Source of the DNA: Bacillota bacterium
GTDB lineage: Bacteria > Bacillota > Clostridia > Lachnospirales > Lachnospiraceae
DNA length: 64,000 nt
NCBI GenBank assembly: GCA_023420935.1
Contig: JAEZUR010000120.1
Span: 1-64,000, forward strand
Direction: 5' to 3'
Position numbers and translations under genes: made by a program. Shown here piece by piece: positions 7,906-16,542 of the stretch. Position 1 is the stretch's first letter. The number at the start of each line of letters is the position of its first letter. The notes under the pieces were generated by a model. That model saw only the letters and a list, made by a program, of their open reading frames with translations. It searched no databases and was not told where the DNA came from.

Positions 7906-8549
7906 TATAGAGTCACCCTTTCTTTGATTAGATCCTGCAATTGCATTGGTGAACATGTTGATAGTTTCTCAAGATTAAAATCGTAACAATAGGTCATTCC
8001 TTCCGTATGGAACAGGAGTTCATTGGTTACCATATCTTTTTTCTTCTCGCGTAATAGTTTCATATCAAGCGTGGATAGATATAAAGCATTATCTAGCTTA
8101 AATGAATACCTATTCTTTAACTCATAATAAGATATCGGGTTATTCAATTCAGAATAACTAACAGAGTTATGATTCGTATTTAAAAATGGATATGCTGGAT
8201 ACAGTTGCTCTATTAAATTGTCATACTTTATCCTTTTAAAATTATAACTATTTGTATTTTCATCTGTAATGAGCGCAATTGCATAGGATTCGTGATATAG
8301 ACCAATAATAATTGGTCCTATTTTTACATACTTTATTGCATTTTTATACTGTTCCACTTTTTTAAAGAATACAGCACCTTCTTGAGTAAAATTCTCAGAA
8401 TCTTGCATCAATCCCTTTGCTACAAGTGCAGAATAGACAGAAGAACCAAGTAGATTCGTCATATGTACATTAGTGAACTTCGGCAACATAAAAATATCAC
8501 GCCCATCTAATGCAAGATTTAATAGATATAATTCATTTAGATTTACCAT
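7905..8549 (-). CDS. Type VII locus accessory protein (DUF5081/EspG-like)
   Basis: A 214-residue soluble protein beginning MVNLNELYLLNLALDG. It resembles proteins of type VII toxin loci that are thought to act as chaperones in the manner of EspG (the DUF5081 group), with an N-terminal winged-helix-like region and later beta-strand segments. It has no membrane segment or catalytic motif. It is packed between a WXG100 gene (2 bases away) and another helper gene (overlapping), so translation is coupled. Assignment to DUF5081 is from recognition and should be treated as moderate. Confidence 0.6.
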   Translation of the reverse strand: MVNLNELYLLNLALDGRDIFMLPKFTNVHMTNLLGSSVYSALVAKGLMQDSENFTQEGAVFFKKVEQYKNAIKYVKIGPIIIGLYHESYAIALITDENTNSYNFKRIKYDNLIEQLYPAYPFLNTNHNSVSYSELNNPISYYELKNRYSFKLDNALYLSTLDMKLLREKKKDMVTNELLFHTEGMTYCYDFNLEKLSTCSPMQLQDLIKERVTL

Positions 8550-8550
8550 A

Positions 8551-8856
8551 TTACCATGCCCTCAATTCTGATATTCCGTTTGAATTTGTTGTGAAGTCTT
8601 CTGCCATATCACGAAGTGCTACTATCTCTTTCTTCATATTTTCATATATGGAACGAAGCTCTTTTTCATATTTGGAAATCAATTGTTGAATGCTCTCAGC
8701 CTTTTCCTGTGCTTCCCCTGACCATTTTGATGTATCAGATATTTTGGTTTTTAAGCTAGAGAACAAGTTTTCAAGATCTTCAAAATTTTGTATTACTTTT
8801 GCCATATCATTCATACAATCATCAATATCAATTCTTACTGCTATTAAATTATCCAT
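8551..8856 (-). CDS. WXG100-family protein
   Basis: A 101-residue helical hairpin with the defining WXG turn, KWSGEAQEKA (Trp45, Ser46, Gly47), flanked by long amphipathic helices. ATG at 8856 lies one base past the upstream TGA and follows GAGGA; the longer frame to 8922 runs through the previous gene and lacks a ribosome site. Proteins of this family are exported by type VII systems as dimers or with a toxin partner. The membrane ATPase EssC and the other core parts are not in this window, so export would depend on a system encoded elsewhere. Confidence 0.8.
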   Translation of the reverse strand: MDNLIAVRIDIDDCMNDMAKVIQNFEDLENLFSSLKTKISDTSKWSGEAQEKAESIQQLISKYEKELRSIYENMKKEIVALRDMAEDFTTNSNGISELRAW

Positions 8857-8857
8857 A

Positions 8858-9205
8858 TCAATCGTCCTCTTCTTCGTAGTGTCCCATATAGATACGTTGT
8901 GCCCACATACTACGCTTTCCATCTGCTATTTTAATCCTAGTATCAAGTTCATGTAAGAATGTCTGAAACTCCTTATTTATTCTTGAATTTTCCTTCTGCC
9001 ACTCTGAAGCTTTGATGTCATATTCATCATAATAATCGCCTTCTAGCATACTCGTAGTATCGGTATAATTGCTAATAGAAAGTACGTATACACTTGCGGC
9101 TGCATCAATAGAAGGTCTCTGGGCAGTAAGTGAATTCACAACATTGGCATATATATCACGCTGTGATGCTGCGTTTGGATAATCTGGAACCCATCTTGAA
9201 CTCAT
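8858..9205 (-). CDS. First gene of the type VII effector operon, unknown helical protein
   Basis: A 115-residue protein that I do not recognise by family. It begins MSSRWVPDYPNAASQ, has a central segment around SISNYTDTTSMLEGDYYDEYD and a helical second half ending in an acidic tail (HYEEEDD). ATG at 9205 follows AGGGGTGAGAGC. A minus-strand promoter lies 43-72 bases upstream. Its location in front of the WXG100 gene with a one-base gap suggests a co-exported or assembly factor. Confidence 0.62.
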   Translation of the reverse strand: MSSRWVPDYPNAASQRDIYANVVNSLTAQRPSIDAAASVYVLSISNYTDTTSMLEGDYYDEYDIKASEWQKENSRINKEFQTFLHELDTRIKIADGKRSMWAQRIYMGHYEEEDD

Positions 9206-9247
9206 GCTCTCACCCCTTTCTCTATTTACTTAATCCTCTTGGTATTA

Positions 9248-9277
9248 ATTGTAATTTAATTATTTTAAATAAGTCAA
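9248..9277 (-). promoter_or_regulatory. Promoter of the type VII effector operon
   Basis: On the minus strand, TTGACT (9277-9272), an 18-base AT-rich spacer and TACAAT (9253-9248) precede the first operon gene. Confidence 0.65.
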
Positions 9278-9392
9278 TACATAAAAACCATATTTTTATA
9301 TTATTTTCATTTGATTTCCATTTCTATTTTAATGGAAAAGTATGGGGTCGTATGGTAAAATATTTTGTAATAGAAACAAAGGGGAGGGTAAT

Positions 9393-9923
9393 ATGGTAAA
9401 AGGATTTTTTAAAACATTATTTATTACTGGGGGAATGTTTGGATTCATTATGGGTGCATTGTTTGGTATCATGACTCAGAGTTTATTAGTAGGTTTTATA
9501 TTGGGTATCATTACGGGCCTAGCCTTTGGCATTACTCTTAGCATTTTTGTACAGAAGCAAAGTAAGAAATTTCAAGGAATGCGTGAAGAAGTGACCAAGG
9601 GAAAACCAGTGGTAATGGATGGTGGAGCGAACCACTTTCTAGGAGCAGAGGCAGTGGGTGGTTGGATCTATTTAACATCAGATGAAATGATATTTATCTC
9701 ACATGCCTATAATGTTCAGAAACACCAATTAAACATCCTGCTGGAGCAGATTGTTAGTGTAAAGTCAGATACCACACTAGGTTTAATTAAGAATCGATTA
9801 CAGATTGAAACAAAAGATGGATCCATTGAAAAATTCGTCGTGAATAATCTGAGAGATTGGATTAAACAATTAAATCATATGATGGAACAACAGCGTTCAA
9901 TGACGCAAGACAAGATTTCATAA
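9393..9923 (+). CDS. GRAM/PH-like domain membrane protein
   Basis: A 176-residue protein. ATG at 9393 follows GGGGAGGG, so the longer frame from 9342 is not used. Two adjacent glycine-rich hydrophobic helices (about residues 8-48) anchor it, followed by a basic stretch and a GRAM-type PH-like domain: NHFLGAEAVGGWIYLTSDEMIFISH, a beta-rich core, LGLIKNRLQIETKDG and a closing helix. GRAM domains in bacteria are membrane-associated modules of unknown specific function. It is divergent from the type VII operon and may be its own unit or be linked to the dehydrogenase gene 28 bases downstream. Confidence 0.72.
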   Translation: MVKGFFKTLFITGGMFGFIMGALFGIMTQSLLVGFILGIITGLAFGITLSIFVQKQSKKFQGMREEVTKGKPVVMDGGANHFLGAEAVGGWIYLTSDEMIFISHAYNVQKHQLNILLEQIVSVKSDTTLGLIKNRLQIETKDGSIEKFVVNNLRDWIKQLNHMMEQQRSMTQDKIS

Positions 9924-9951
9924 ATAGATTATGAATAACAGGAGAAAAACC

Positions 9952-10935
9952 ATGATTAACGCATTAGTACTTATTCCAGAAAAACATTGGAATCAGGAGA
10001 TATTCAAAAAGTACGAAACCAATTATAACTTTATAATAACAGAACATCCAACTGATGATCAGCTAGAACAGGCAGAAGTAATTATAGGAGAACCTAAGAT
10101 AGAACAGATTAGCAAGTGCAAGAATCTGAAATGGATTCAAGTGTCCTTTGCCGGCGTGGATTATTATGCAAGAAATAAAGATCAGTTGAGCAACATTGTG
10201 CTCACCAATGCCATTGGAGCATTTGGTCCAGCAATCTCTGAGTATGTATTAGCAATGACACTTTCACTGATGAAGAAACTTCCTGCTTACCGAGATAATC
10301 AGAACCAAGGTGTCTGGAGAGATCTTGGTAAGGAAGATAGTATTGTTGGCAAGCAAGTGTTAGTGGTGGGTGCTGGAAATATTGGAACACATGTTGCAAG
10401 AATCTTTCAGATGTTTGGGTGTAGGGTGGATGGAATTCGCCGCAAGATTTCTGAGGTCAATCATTCAAGTCAGAGTCAGAAGAAAACTTTGCATAATCCA
10501 CAAGAATCATTTCATAGTATGAGCCCAATTACTGAATTGGATCATTTATTGCTGCAAGCAGACATTGTGGTTCTATGCTTACCGTCCAAGAAGGAAACCT
10601 GGCACATTCTTGATGAACGTCGCTTAGGCCTAATGAAACCATCTAGCATTCTAATCAATGTGGGAAGGGGTTCTCTCATTGATACGGAAGCCTTAGTGAA
10701 GGTATTGCAAGAAGAACGAATTCAAGGAGCAGGACTGGATGTGTTAGAAGAGGAACCACTTAGTCCAGACCATCCTTTATGGAAATGCAAAAATGCTATT
10801 ATAACACCTCATATTACAGGAGGAAGTTTTGGGCATTTGGATGTGACTAGTAAGCTTATATTTGACATTTTGGCAGACAATTTAGAACGATATTTGGCGG
10901 GAGAGCCACTAAAGAATCAGGTTAATTTCTTATAG
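9952..10935 (+). CDS. D-isomer 2-hydroxyacid dehydrogenase family protein
   Basis: A 327-residue NAD(P)-dependent oxidoreductase. The second ATG (9952) is chosen because CAGGAG ends 7 bases before it, while the ATG at 9931 has no ribosome site. The Rossmann loop GAGNIGTHVARIF (about residue 138), the catalytic Arg in INVGRGSLIDTEAL, Glu in GLDVLEEEPL and His in ITPHITGG are all present. The family reduces 2-keto acids or oxidises D-2-hydroxy acids in the cytoplasm; the substrate cannot be told. An unusual serine/glutamine-rich insertion (SSQSQKKTLHNPQESFHS) lies between the cofactor loop and the second half of the domain. Confidence 0.87.
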   Translation: MINALVLIPEKHWNQEIFKKYETNYNFIITEHPTDDQLEQAEVIIGEPKIEQISKCKNLKWIQVSFAGVDYYARNKDQLSNIVLTNAIGAFGPAISEYVLAMTLSLMKKLPAYRDNQNQGVWRDLGKEDSIVGKQVLVVGAGNIGTHVARIFQMFGCRVDGIRRKISEVNHSSQSQKKTLHNPQESFHSMSPITELDHLLLQADIVVLCLPSKKETWHILDERRLGLMKPSSILINVGRGSLIDTEALVKVLQEERIQGAGLDVLEEEPLSPDHPLWKCKNAIITPHITGGSFGHLDVTSKLIFDILADNLERYLAGEPLKNQVNFL

Positions 10936-11001
10936 ATTAACTTATTGCTTAATGAAAAATTTTATATAATAATTAGTTGTTATTTTTGTAACCATAATAG
11001 C

Positions 11002-11047
11002 ATCACAAATAGCAGGTAAGTCTATTCGATTACCTGCTATTTGTGAT
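11002..11047 (+). terminator. Hairpin after the dehydrogenase gene
   Basis: Perfect 18-bp stem, ATCACAAATAGCAGGTAA with its complement at 11030-11047. There is no clean T run after it, so it may be a weak terminator or an RNA-processing hairpin. Confidence 0.6.
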
Positions 11048-11091
11048 ATACTTCATTATAAAATATACACTTACAAAAAAGGAGAAAAATT

Positions 11092-11928
11092 ATGTTAACA
11101 ATAGGTTGTCATCTATCTGCATCAAAAGGGTATGCAGCAATGGGAAAGCAAGCGGTGTCTATTGGAGCCAATACCTTTCAGTTTTTTACACGAAATCCAA
11201 GAGGAGGTAGAGCCAAAGCCATTGTAGAAAAGGATGTGAACCAATTTTTGGAACTAGCCAAGGAAAATGGCATAGATATTATTCTGGCACATGCACCGTA
11301 TACATTAAATGCTTGTTCTCCAGATGAGAGTGTTAGAGAATTCGCCATCAATACCTTTGAAGATGATTTAAGACGTATGGAATATACGCCAGGTAACTTG
11401 TATAATTTTCATCCGGGAAGCCATGTGGGACAAGGGGTGGAGATAGGAGTAGAGTATATTGCTGGTATGCTTAATAAGTTGTTAAAACCAGAGCAGACTA
11501 CTATGGTGTTACTTGAAACTATGGCTGGTAAGGGAAGCGAAGTTGGCAAGACTTTTGGGGAACTGAAAGCAATCCTTGACCAAGTGGAACTTCAGGATAA
11601 GATGGGTGTTTGCTTAGATACCTGTCACGTTTATGATGCTGGCTATGATATTGTTAATAATCTTGAAGGTGTGTTAGACGAATTTGATCAGTTAATCGGT
11701 TTGGATAAATTAAAGGCAATTCATTTAAATGATTCCAAGAATTCTTTTGAAAGCCATAAGGATAGACATGAGAAACTTGGGGAGGGATCCATTGGCATGG
11801 AAGCAATTGAGAGAATTATTAACCATCCTAAGTTAAGACATTTGCCATTCTTTTTGGAAACGCCAAACGAGATCGATGGCTACGAGAAGGAAATTAAGGA
11901 AATGAAAAAGTTGTATCAGGGTGAATAG
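11092..11928 (+). CDS. nfo: Endonuclease IV (AP endonuclease)
   Basis: A 278-residue zinc-dependent AP endonuclease acting in base-excision repair. The TIM-barrel signatures are visible in order: MLTIGCHLSASKGYAAM, FQFFTRNPRGGRAK, LAHAPYTLNACSP, NFHPGSHVGQG, LLETMAGKGSEVG, CLDTCHVYDAGYD, IHLNDSK and RHEKLGEGSIG, together supplying the His, Glu and Asp ligands of the three-zinc site. The ATG follows AAGGAG. It is a single gene between hairpins and the tetR operator region. Confidence 0.96.
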   Translation: MLTIGCHLSASKGYAAMGKQAVSIGANTFQFFTRNPRGGRAKAIVEKDVNQFLELAKENGIDIILAHAPYTLNACSPDESVREFAINTFEDDLRRMEYTPGNLYNFHPGSHVGQGVEIGVEYIAGMLNKLLKPEQTTMVLLETMAGKGSEVGKTFGELKAILDQVELQDKMGVCLDTCHVYDAGYDIVNNLEGVLDEFDQLIGLDKLKAIHLNDSKNSFESHKDRHEKLGEGSIGMEAIERIINHPKLRHLPFFLETPNEIDGYEKEIKEMKKLYQGE

Positions 11929-11993
11929 TTACTTCATACTAATTAAGATAAATACGGATAAATTATTAGACCAAAAAATATTTAAAAATTAGA

Positions 11994-12022
11994 TTGACAT
12001 TTTAAAATATCAGGTTTATTAT
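11994..12022 (+). promoter_or_regulatory. Promoter of the TetR regulator gene
   Basis: TTGACA (11994-11999), 17 bases, TATTAT (12017-12022). The predicted start falls at the TetR operator. Confidence 0.65.
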
Positions 12023-12030
12023 AATTATAT

Positions 12031-12043
12031 CGACCGACGGTCG
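12031..12043. promoter_or_regulatory. TetR operator, site 1
   Basis: Perfect palindrome CGACCGACGGTCG placed over the predicted transcription start of the tetR gene. It shares its core with a second site downstream of tetR. Confidence 0.82.
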
Positions 12044-12060
12044 AGAGAAAGGAGCAAGAT

Positions 12061-12693
12061 ATGAAAACAGTTAAAGAAGGCGAAGTCAGAAGACGAGAGA
12101 TTCTGGTTGCGGCAAGAGAATTGTTCGTTAAGAAAGGATATGATCAGACTTCTGTCAATGATATCTTAAAGATTGTAGACATCGCCAAAGGAACCTTTTA
12201 CTATTATTTTGCTTCCAAGGAAGAAGTGCTAGAAGCAATTATTCTTGATATTGTGGAGGAAGGAGCAAGAAGGGCGGAGAAGATCATAAAAGACCAATCC
12301 ATCCCTTTGGTAAATCGAATTATGTTGGCAATTATGGCACAGGCTCCAGAATTTGAAGGATCTGATGAGATAAAGGAAGAACTACACAAGGTTGAGAATG
12401 CTAAACTTGAGCGTTTATATTTAAGAGAGATGCTAAAGCGAATGACACCTGTTTTGCAGGAAACAGTACAGGATGGTATCGATCAGGAGATTTTCCATAT
12501 GGATTATCCTACCGAATGTATTGAATCCATCTTGCTACTGGGACATATGATGTTTGATTGCGATGTGTTTGATTGGAAGATGGAGGAATACCCCAAAAAA
12601 ATACAGGCATTTTTGTGTAATATAGAACGAATCATGGGTACTAAAGTAGGAGAATTGAATAGCTTTATGCAAATGTTTGGACAGATGCAATGA
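12061..12693 (+). CDS. TetR-family repressor of the efflux cluster
   Basis: A 210-residue regulator. The N-terminal HTH is classic: RREILVAARELFVKKGYDQT then VNDILKIVDIAKGTFYYYFASKEEV. The C-terminal half is a helical ligand-binding and dimerisation domain with no specific match. ATG at 12061 follows AAAGGAGCAAG. Matching palindromes lie over its own promoter and in front of the MFS gene, so it very likely represses itself and the downstream MFS-ABC efflux genes until a toxic ligand binds. A terminator hairpin overlaps its stop codon, making the efflux genes a separate transcript. Confidence 0.88.
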   Translation: MKTVKEGEVRRREILVAARELFVKKGYDQTSVNDILKIVDIAKGTFYYYFASKEEVLEAIILDIVEEGARRAEKIIKDQSIPLVNRIMLAIMAQAPEFEGSDEIKEELHKVENAKLERLYLREMLKRMTPVLQETVQDGIDQEIFHMDYPTECIESILLLGHMMFDCDVFDWKMEEYPKKIQAFLCNIERIMGTKVGELNSFMQMFGQMQ

Positions 12694-12720
12694 ATTGGCA
12701 AATAAGCCAATTCTCTTTTT
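12692..12720 (+). terminator. Terminator of the tetR gene
   Basis: GAATTGGC/GCCAATTC 8-bp stem overlapping the TGA stop, followed by TCTTTTT. Confidence 0.87.
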
Positions 12721-12727
12721 ACTCAAT

Positions 12728-12746
12728 TACCGACCGATGGTCGGTA
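12728..12746. promoter_or_regulatory. TetR operator, site 2
   Basis: TACCGACC-GAT-GGTCGGTA, sharing CGACCGAYGGTCG with site 1, located between tetR and the MFS gene. It probably controls the efflux transcript. Confidence 0.8.
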
Positions 12747-12870
12747 AATAGTTGAAACATTAAGAGGAAATAAAACAGCGCAAGTAAAGAAATAGAAGCA
12801 AATATAAAAGTAAAATGCGTCATAAAACAATATATTTTATACCAAGTGTAATTGAATTAGGAGGATAACA

Positions 12871-14238
12871 ATGAATCAGCAAATAGATGTTACTCAGAAT
12901 GAATATAACATAATTGATAATAGAAAAAAGGCAATGAATCAATTCACCATATTAGTGGCTGGACAGTTTATATCTAGTATCGGAAGTGGTTTAACAGACT
13001 TTGGTTTAGCTATTTATGTATTAGCTCTCACTGGATCCGTAATGGCTACCTCCATCGTCAGTATCTGCGCCTTTCTTCCTTCCATTCTTCTAGCGCCAGT
13101 AGGTGGGGTGTTAGCGGATCATTACGACAGAAGAAAGATGATGATACTTGGAGAATTGCTTTCTGGATTAGGTTTGGTGATCTGTCTTGTTACCATACAA
13201 AGTGGTAATCCCTCACTAGTGGTAATCTGCATTGGTGTTGGAGTTAGCTCATTATTTACAGCGTTAATGGAACCTGCATTTAAGGCCACGGTGACCGATC
13301 TACTATCAGAAGAAGACTTTGCAAAGGCAGGTGGTTTCGTTCAGATAGCAAGTAGTGCGAAACTTCTGATATCTCCATCCATAGCAGGTTTATTGTTACA
13401 GATTACAGGTGTTAGTACCTTGATATTAATTGATATTGTTACATTCTTTACTACTGTGCTAACGATTTTAGTAGTAAAAAAAGGTATGGATAGTAAACAA
13501 AGAGAGGAAGCTGGGCTTAACTTTCTTGATGAATTTAAGGAAGGCATTGCAGCCATTCGTGGTAAAAGAGGTATTGTAGCCTTGATTGTGATTATGACGT
13601 TCTCCGTATTCTGCCTTGGTTTTGTACAGATTTTATGCAAACCATTAATTCTAGCATTCTCTCATGAAACAGAACTTGGTATTCTTGCAACAGTGAGTGC
13701 AATGGGTATGATGGTTGGAAGTATTGTGGTTAGTTGCAAAAAAAATATCAAATCCCATGTAAAAATGCTTTCCTTTGGATTATTTGGTTGTGGAATCTTC
13801 TTTGCACTGATGGGAGCAAGAGAAAATCTATTCTTAATTACCTTGTTTGGATTTCTAATGTTTGTATTTATGCCAGCCATACAGATTGGAGCAGAGGTTT
13901 TAATACGTAAAAATCTTGCCAATGAAGTGCAAGGCCGTGCGTTTGGATTAATTGGATTTATTACTCAGATGGGTTATATCTTAGCTTATTTGTTATCGGG
14001 AGTGCTATCTGATTATGTGTTTGAACCATTTATGAGTGGAGACAGTCAAGTGGCTATAGAGATTAGTAAAGTAATAGGAATTGGAGCGGGAAGAGGAATC
14101 GCGCTGCTGATCTTGATTGCAGGTGTGGCATTGGCTGTGATAGGAATTGTTGTTTTGGGTCTAAAAAGTGTAAAAACATTGGAAGAGGAGAGGAACGAGA
14201 ATGAAACTACTACTAAGTCTTGTACAGAAGGATTTTAA
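12871..14238 (+). CDS. MFS drug-efflux transporter
   Basis: A 455-residue major facilitator with about twelve membrane helices. The loop after helix 2 reads GGVLADHYDRRKMMILGE, the family's motif A. It belongs to the macrolide/peptide exporter-like group of MFS proteins (Mef/TetV type) in which a soluble substrate is driven out by proton antiport. ATG at 12871 follows AGGAGG. The C-terminal 38 bases overlap the next gene, so translation is coupled. Preceded by the TetR operator, so most likely induced by a toxic compound; the substrate is not known. Confidence 0.85.
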   Translation: MNQQIDVTQNEYNIIDNRKKAMNQFTILVAGQFISSIGSGLTDFGLAIYVLALTGSVMATSIVSICAFLPSILLAPVGGVLADHYDRRKMMILGELLSGLGLVICLVTIQSGNPSLVVICIGVGVSSLFTALMEPAFKATVTDLLSEEDFAKAGGFVQIASSAKLLISPSIAGLLLQITGVSTLILIDIVTFFTTVLTILVVKKGMDSKQREEAGLNFLDEFKEGIAAIRGKRGIVALIVIMTFSVFCLGFVQILCKPLILAFSHETELGILATVSAMGMMVGSIVVSCKKNIKSHVKMLSFGLFGCGIFFALMGARENLFLITLFGFLMFVFMPAIQIGAEVLIRKNLANEVQGRAFGLIGFITQMGYILAYLLSGVLSDYVFEPFMSGDSQVAIEISKVIGIGAGRGIALLILIAGVALAVIGIVVLGLKSVKTLEEERNENETTTKSCTEGF

Positions 14239-16531
14239 GAGAAATCGTGCAATTACTACAGCGCTAGCTGTATTTCTAATTCTTTCGGCACTATTTATGG
14301 CGGGGGGATTAAGAGTTACGGGCAGCATGATTTCTTCCTTAAATGGTTTAAACAAGTTAGCGTTACCACCGGAGTATCTACAGATGCATAAAGGAACCTA
14401 TGAAGAAGAAGCCTTTGACCAATTTATAAAATCGCACAAATATATTAAGGATTCCTTGGTTGTCAAAATGTTAAATATTAATAATACTAATATCATTTAT
14501 CAGGGTGAAACTTTAGAAAACTGTCTTATGGATAATGGATTTGTTGTTCAAAATGAAGGCTTTGATTATCTGTTAAATATGGAGAACGAGATTGCTGATG
14601 TTTCAACAGGTGAGATTGGAGTTCCTGTCTACTATGCCATGGAATATGGTATTCAGGTGGGCGATAAGATTGTCTTGCAGGAAGATGATTATCGGAAGGA
14701 ACTTACCGTATCAACCATCATACGTGATGCTCAGATGAATGCAGCGCTTACCTCTTCCAAGCGATTATTAATTACACAGGCAGACCTTAGTGATATTAGT
14801 CAGCACATGGGAGAATGGGAATATTGCTTTGAATTCTTGTTAAATGAGGATGCATCTACAGCAGTGTTACAAAAGGATTATATGGATGCTGGTTTGCCTT
14901 CTAACGGGGTAGCAGTAACAGGCAGTCTTCTTACCATGCTGAACGCCTTTTCCTATGGAATAGTAGCATTCATCATTATTGCCATCAGTTTTCTTTTAAT
15001 AATGATTGCCGTGTTGTGCCTATCCTACATTATTGAGGCAACCATGGCTGATGAAAATCATACCATTGGAGAGATGAAAGCAATTGGATTTTCAGGAAGA
15101 TCCATTGTGAAATTATATTTAATGAAATATAACATTCTTATGCTAATCGCAGGTGTCATTGGCTATCTTGCTGCAATTCCATTAGGTAATCTATTCGCCA
15201 CATCGGTGATTCAGTATTGTGGGCAAGGCAATACCACTTGGATGAAATGGGTATTTCCATTGGTGGGAATTCTGCTACTTAGCTTGCTAGTTATGATCCG
15301 ATGCCGTCGCACCATAAGAAGGAATTTAAAACATACAGTAATCGAGCTAATGAGAGGTGAAGAACATATTAAGAAAGAAGGACATTACTCGTTATCTTTA
15401 AGGAGTATGAAACACCGTAATCTTACTATTGCTCTTGGGGAACTTAAGTGTAAATGGAAGGAATATACCGTGATCTTTTGTGTGTTTTCCTTTTCCTCCT
15501 TCTTGATCTTGTTACCAATGAACATGAAGAACACCATTGAAAATCCATCTTTTATTACGTATATGGGAGTTGGAGAATGTGATATTCGTATTGATATGCC
15601 TTATAACGAGAACCTAGGGAAACTAAAAAATGACGTGTTGGACTATTTAGAACAGGATACCCAGATTGAAAAGTATGCTATTTATCAAAATGGTTATGTT
15701 CAGTCAATGAATGTGGATGGGGACATGGAATACATTCGCTTACAGCATGGGGATGAATCTGTATTTCCACTAGAATACCTGGAGGGAAGTATGCCAGGTC
15801 AGAAGAAGGAGATTGCTCTTTCCTCTTTAGAAGCGACCGCACTTGGGAAAAAAGTTGGTGATCTTCTTACAGTAACTTATCGAGGACAAGAAATTAAATT
15901 AACCATTAGCGGTATTTATCAGGATATTACGTATGGTGGTAAGACAGCAAAAGCTGCAATAGCATTTGAGGAAAAGGATGTTGAAGCATATATATTGTAT
16001 GTTGATGTGCGAGATGGTGTATCCATTCAAGATAAGACAAAGGAACTTAGAAGTATCCTAACAGATAGTAAAATTACACCAGTGAGCGAGTTCATCTCTC
16101 AGACATTAGGAGGTATTAGTGAAAGTATGGCAATGGTAGAAGTGGTCGCGTTCCTTATTTCTCTTCTCTTAATTATGCTGATTACTATAATGTTCTTACA
16201 ATTAATCACAGCTAGAGAACATAGTGCAATCGCCATTAAGAAAGCCATTGGGTTTACCAATGAAGATATAAGGATTCAGTTTGGAATTCGAATTCTCATT
16301 ATACAATTACTGGCTATCCTAGTTGGAACTTTTTTAGCCAATTATCTAGGTGAAGCAGTCTTTGGAGTAATGCTATCTTCTAAGGGAATATCAAAGATCA
16401 CTATGTTAGTAGAGCCACTCACCGCATACCTGCTTAGCCCAGCAGCGCAGATAGTAGTAGTCCTATTTACAGTAATCGTGGGAACTAAAGTTGTTAGAAA
16501 CTATCATATTAGAGATCAAATAATGGAATAA
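14201..16531 (+). CDS. ABC transporter permease, FtsX/MacB-like
   Basis: A 776-residue permease with two FtsX-type halves. A membrane helix near residue 20 is followed by an extracytoplasmic domain of about 200 residues, three helices around 255-385, a fourth helix near 420, a second external domain and three further helices around 645-765. This is the layout of antimicrobial-peptide and lipid-related exporters of the BceB/YxdM style. The start ATG lies inside the end of the MFS gene with GAAGAGGAG upstream. The ATP-binding partner follows 11 bases later. It is part of the TetR-controlled efflux cluster. Confidence 0.88.
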   Translation: MKLLLSLVQKDFKRNRAITTALAVFLILSALFMAGGLRVTGSMISSLNGLNKLALPPEYLQMHKGTYEEEAFDQFIKSHKYIKDSLVVKMLNINNTNIIYQGETLENCLMDNGFVVQNEGFDYLLNMENEIADVSTGEIGVPVYYAMEYGIQVGDKIVLQEDDYRKELTVSTIIRDAQMNAALTSSKRLLITQADLSDISQHMGEWEYCFEFLLNEDASTAVLQKDYMDAGLPSNGVAVTGSLLTMLNAFSYGIVAFIIIAISFLLIMIAVLCLSYIIEATMADENHTIGEMKAIGFSGRSIVKLYLMKYNILMLIAGVIGYLAAIPLGNLFATSVIQYCGQGNTTWMKWVFPLVGILLLSLLVMIRCRRTIRRNLKHTVIELMRGEEHIKKEGHYSLSLRSMKHRNLTIALGELKCKWKEYTVIFCVFSFSSFLILLPMNMKNTIENPSFITYMGVGECDIRIDMPYNENLGKLKNDVLDYLEQDTQIEKYAIYQNGYVQSMNVDGDMEYIRLQHGDESVFPLEYLEGSMPGQKKEIALSSLEATALGKKVGDLLTVTYRGQEIKLTISGIYQDITYGGKTAKAAIAFEEKDVEAYILYVDVRDGVSIQDKTKELRSILTDSKITPVSEFISQTLGGISESMAMVEVVAFLISLLLIMLITIMFLQLITAREHSAIAIKKAIGFTNEDIRIQFGIRILIIQLLAILVGTFLANYLGEAVFGVMLSSKGISKITMLVEPLTAYLLSPAAQIVVVLFTVIVGTKVVRNYHIRDQIME

Positions 16532-16542
16532 GGAGAAAAGCC

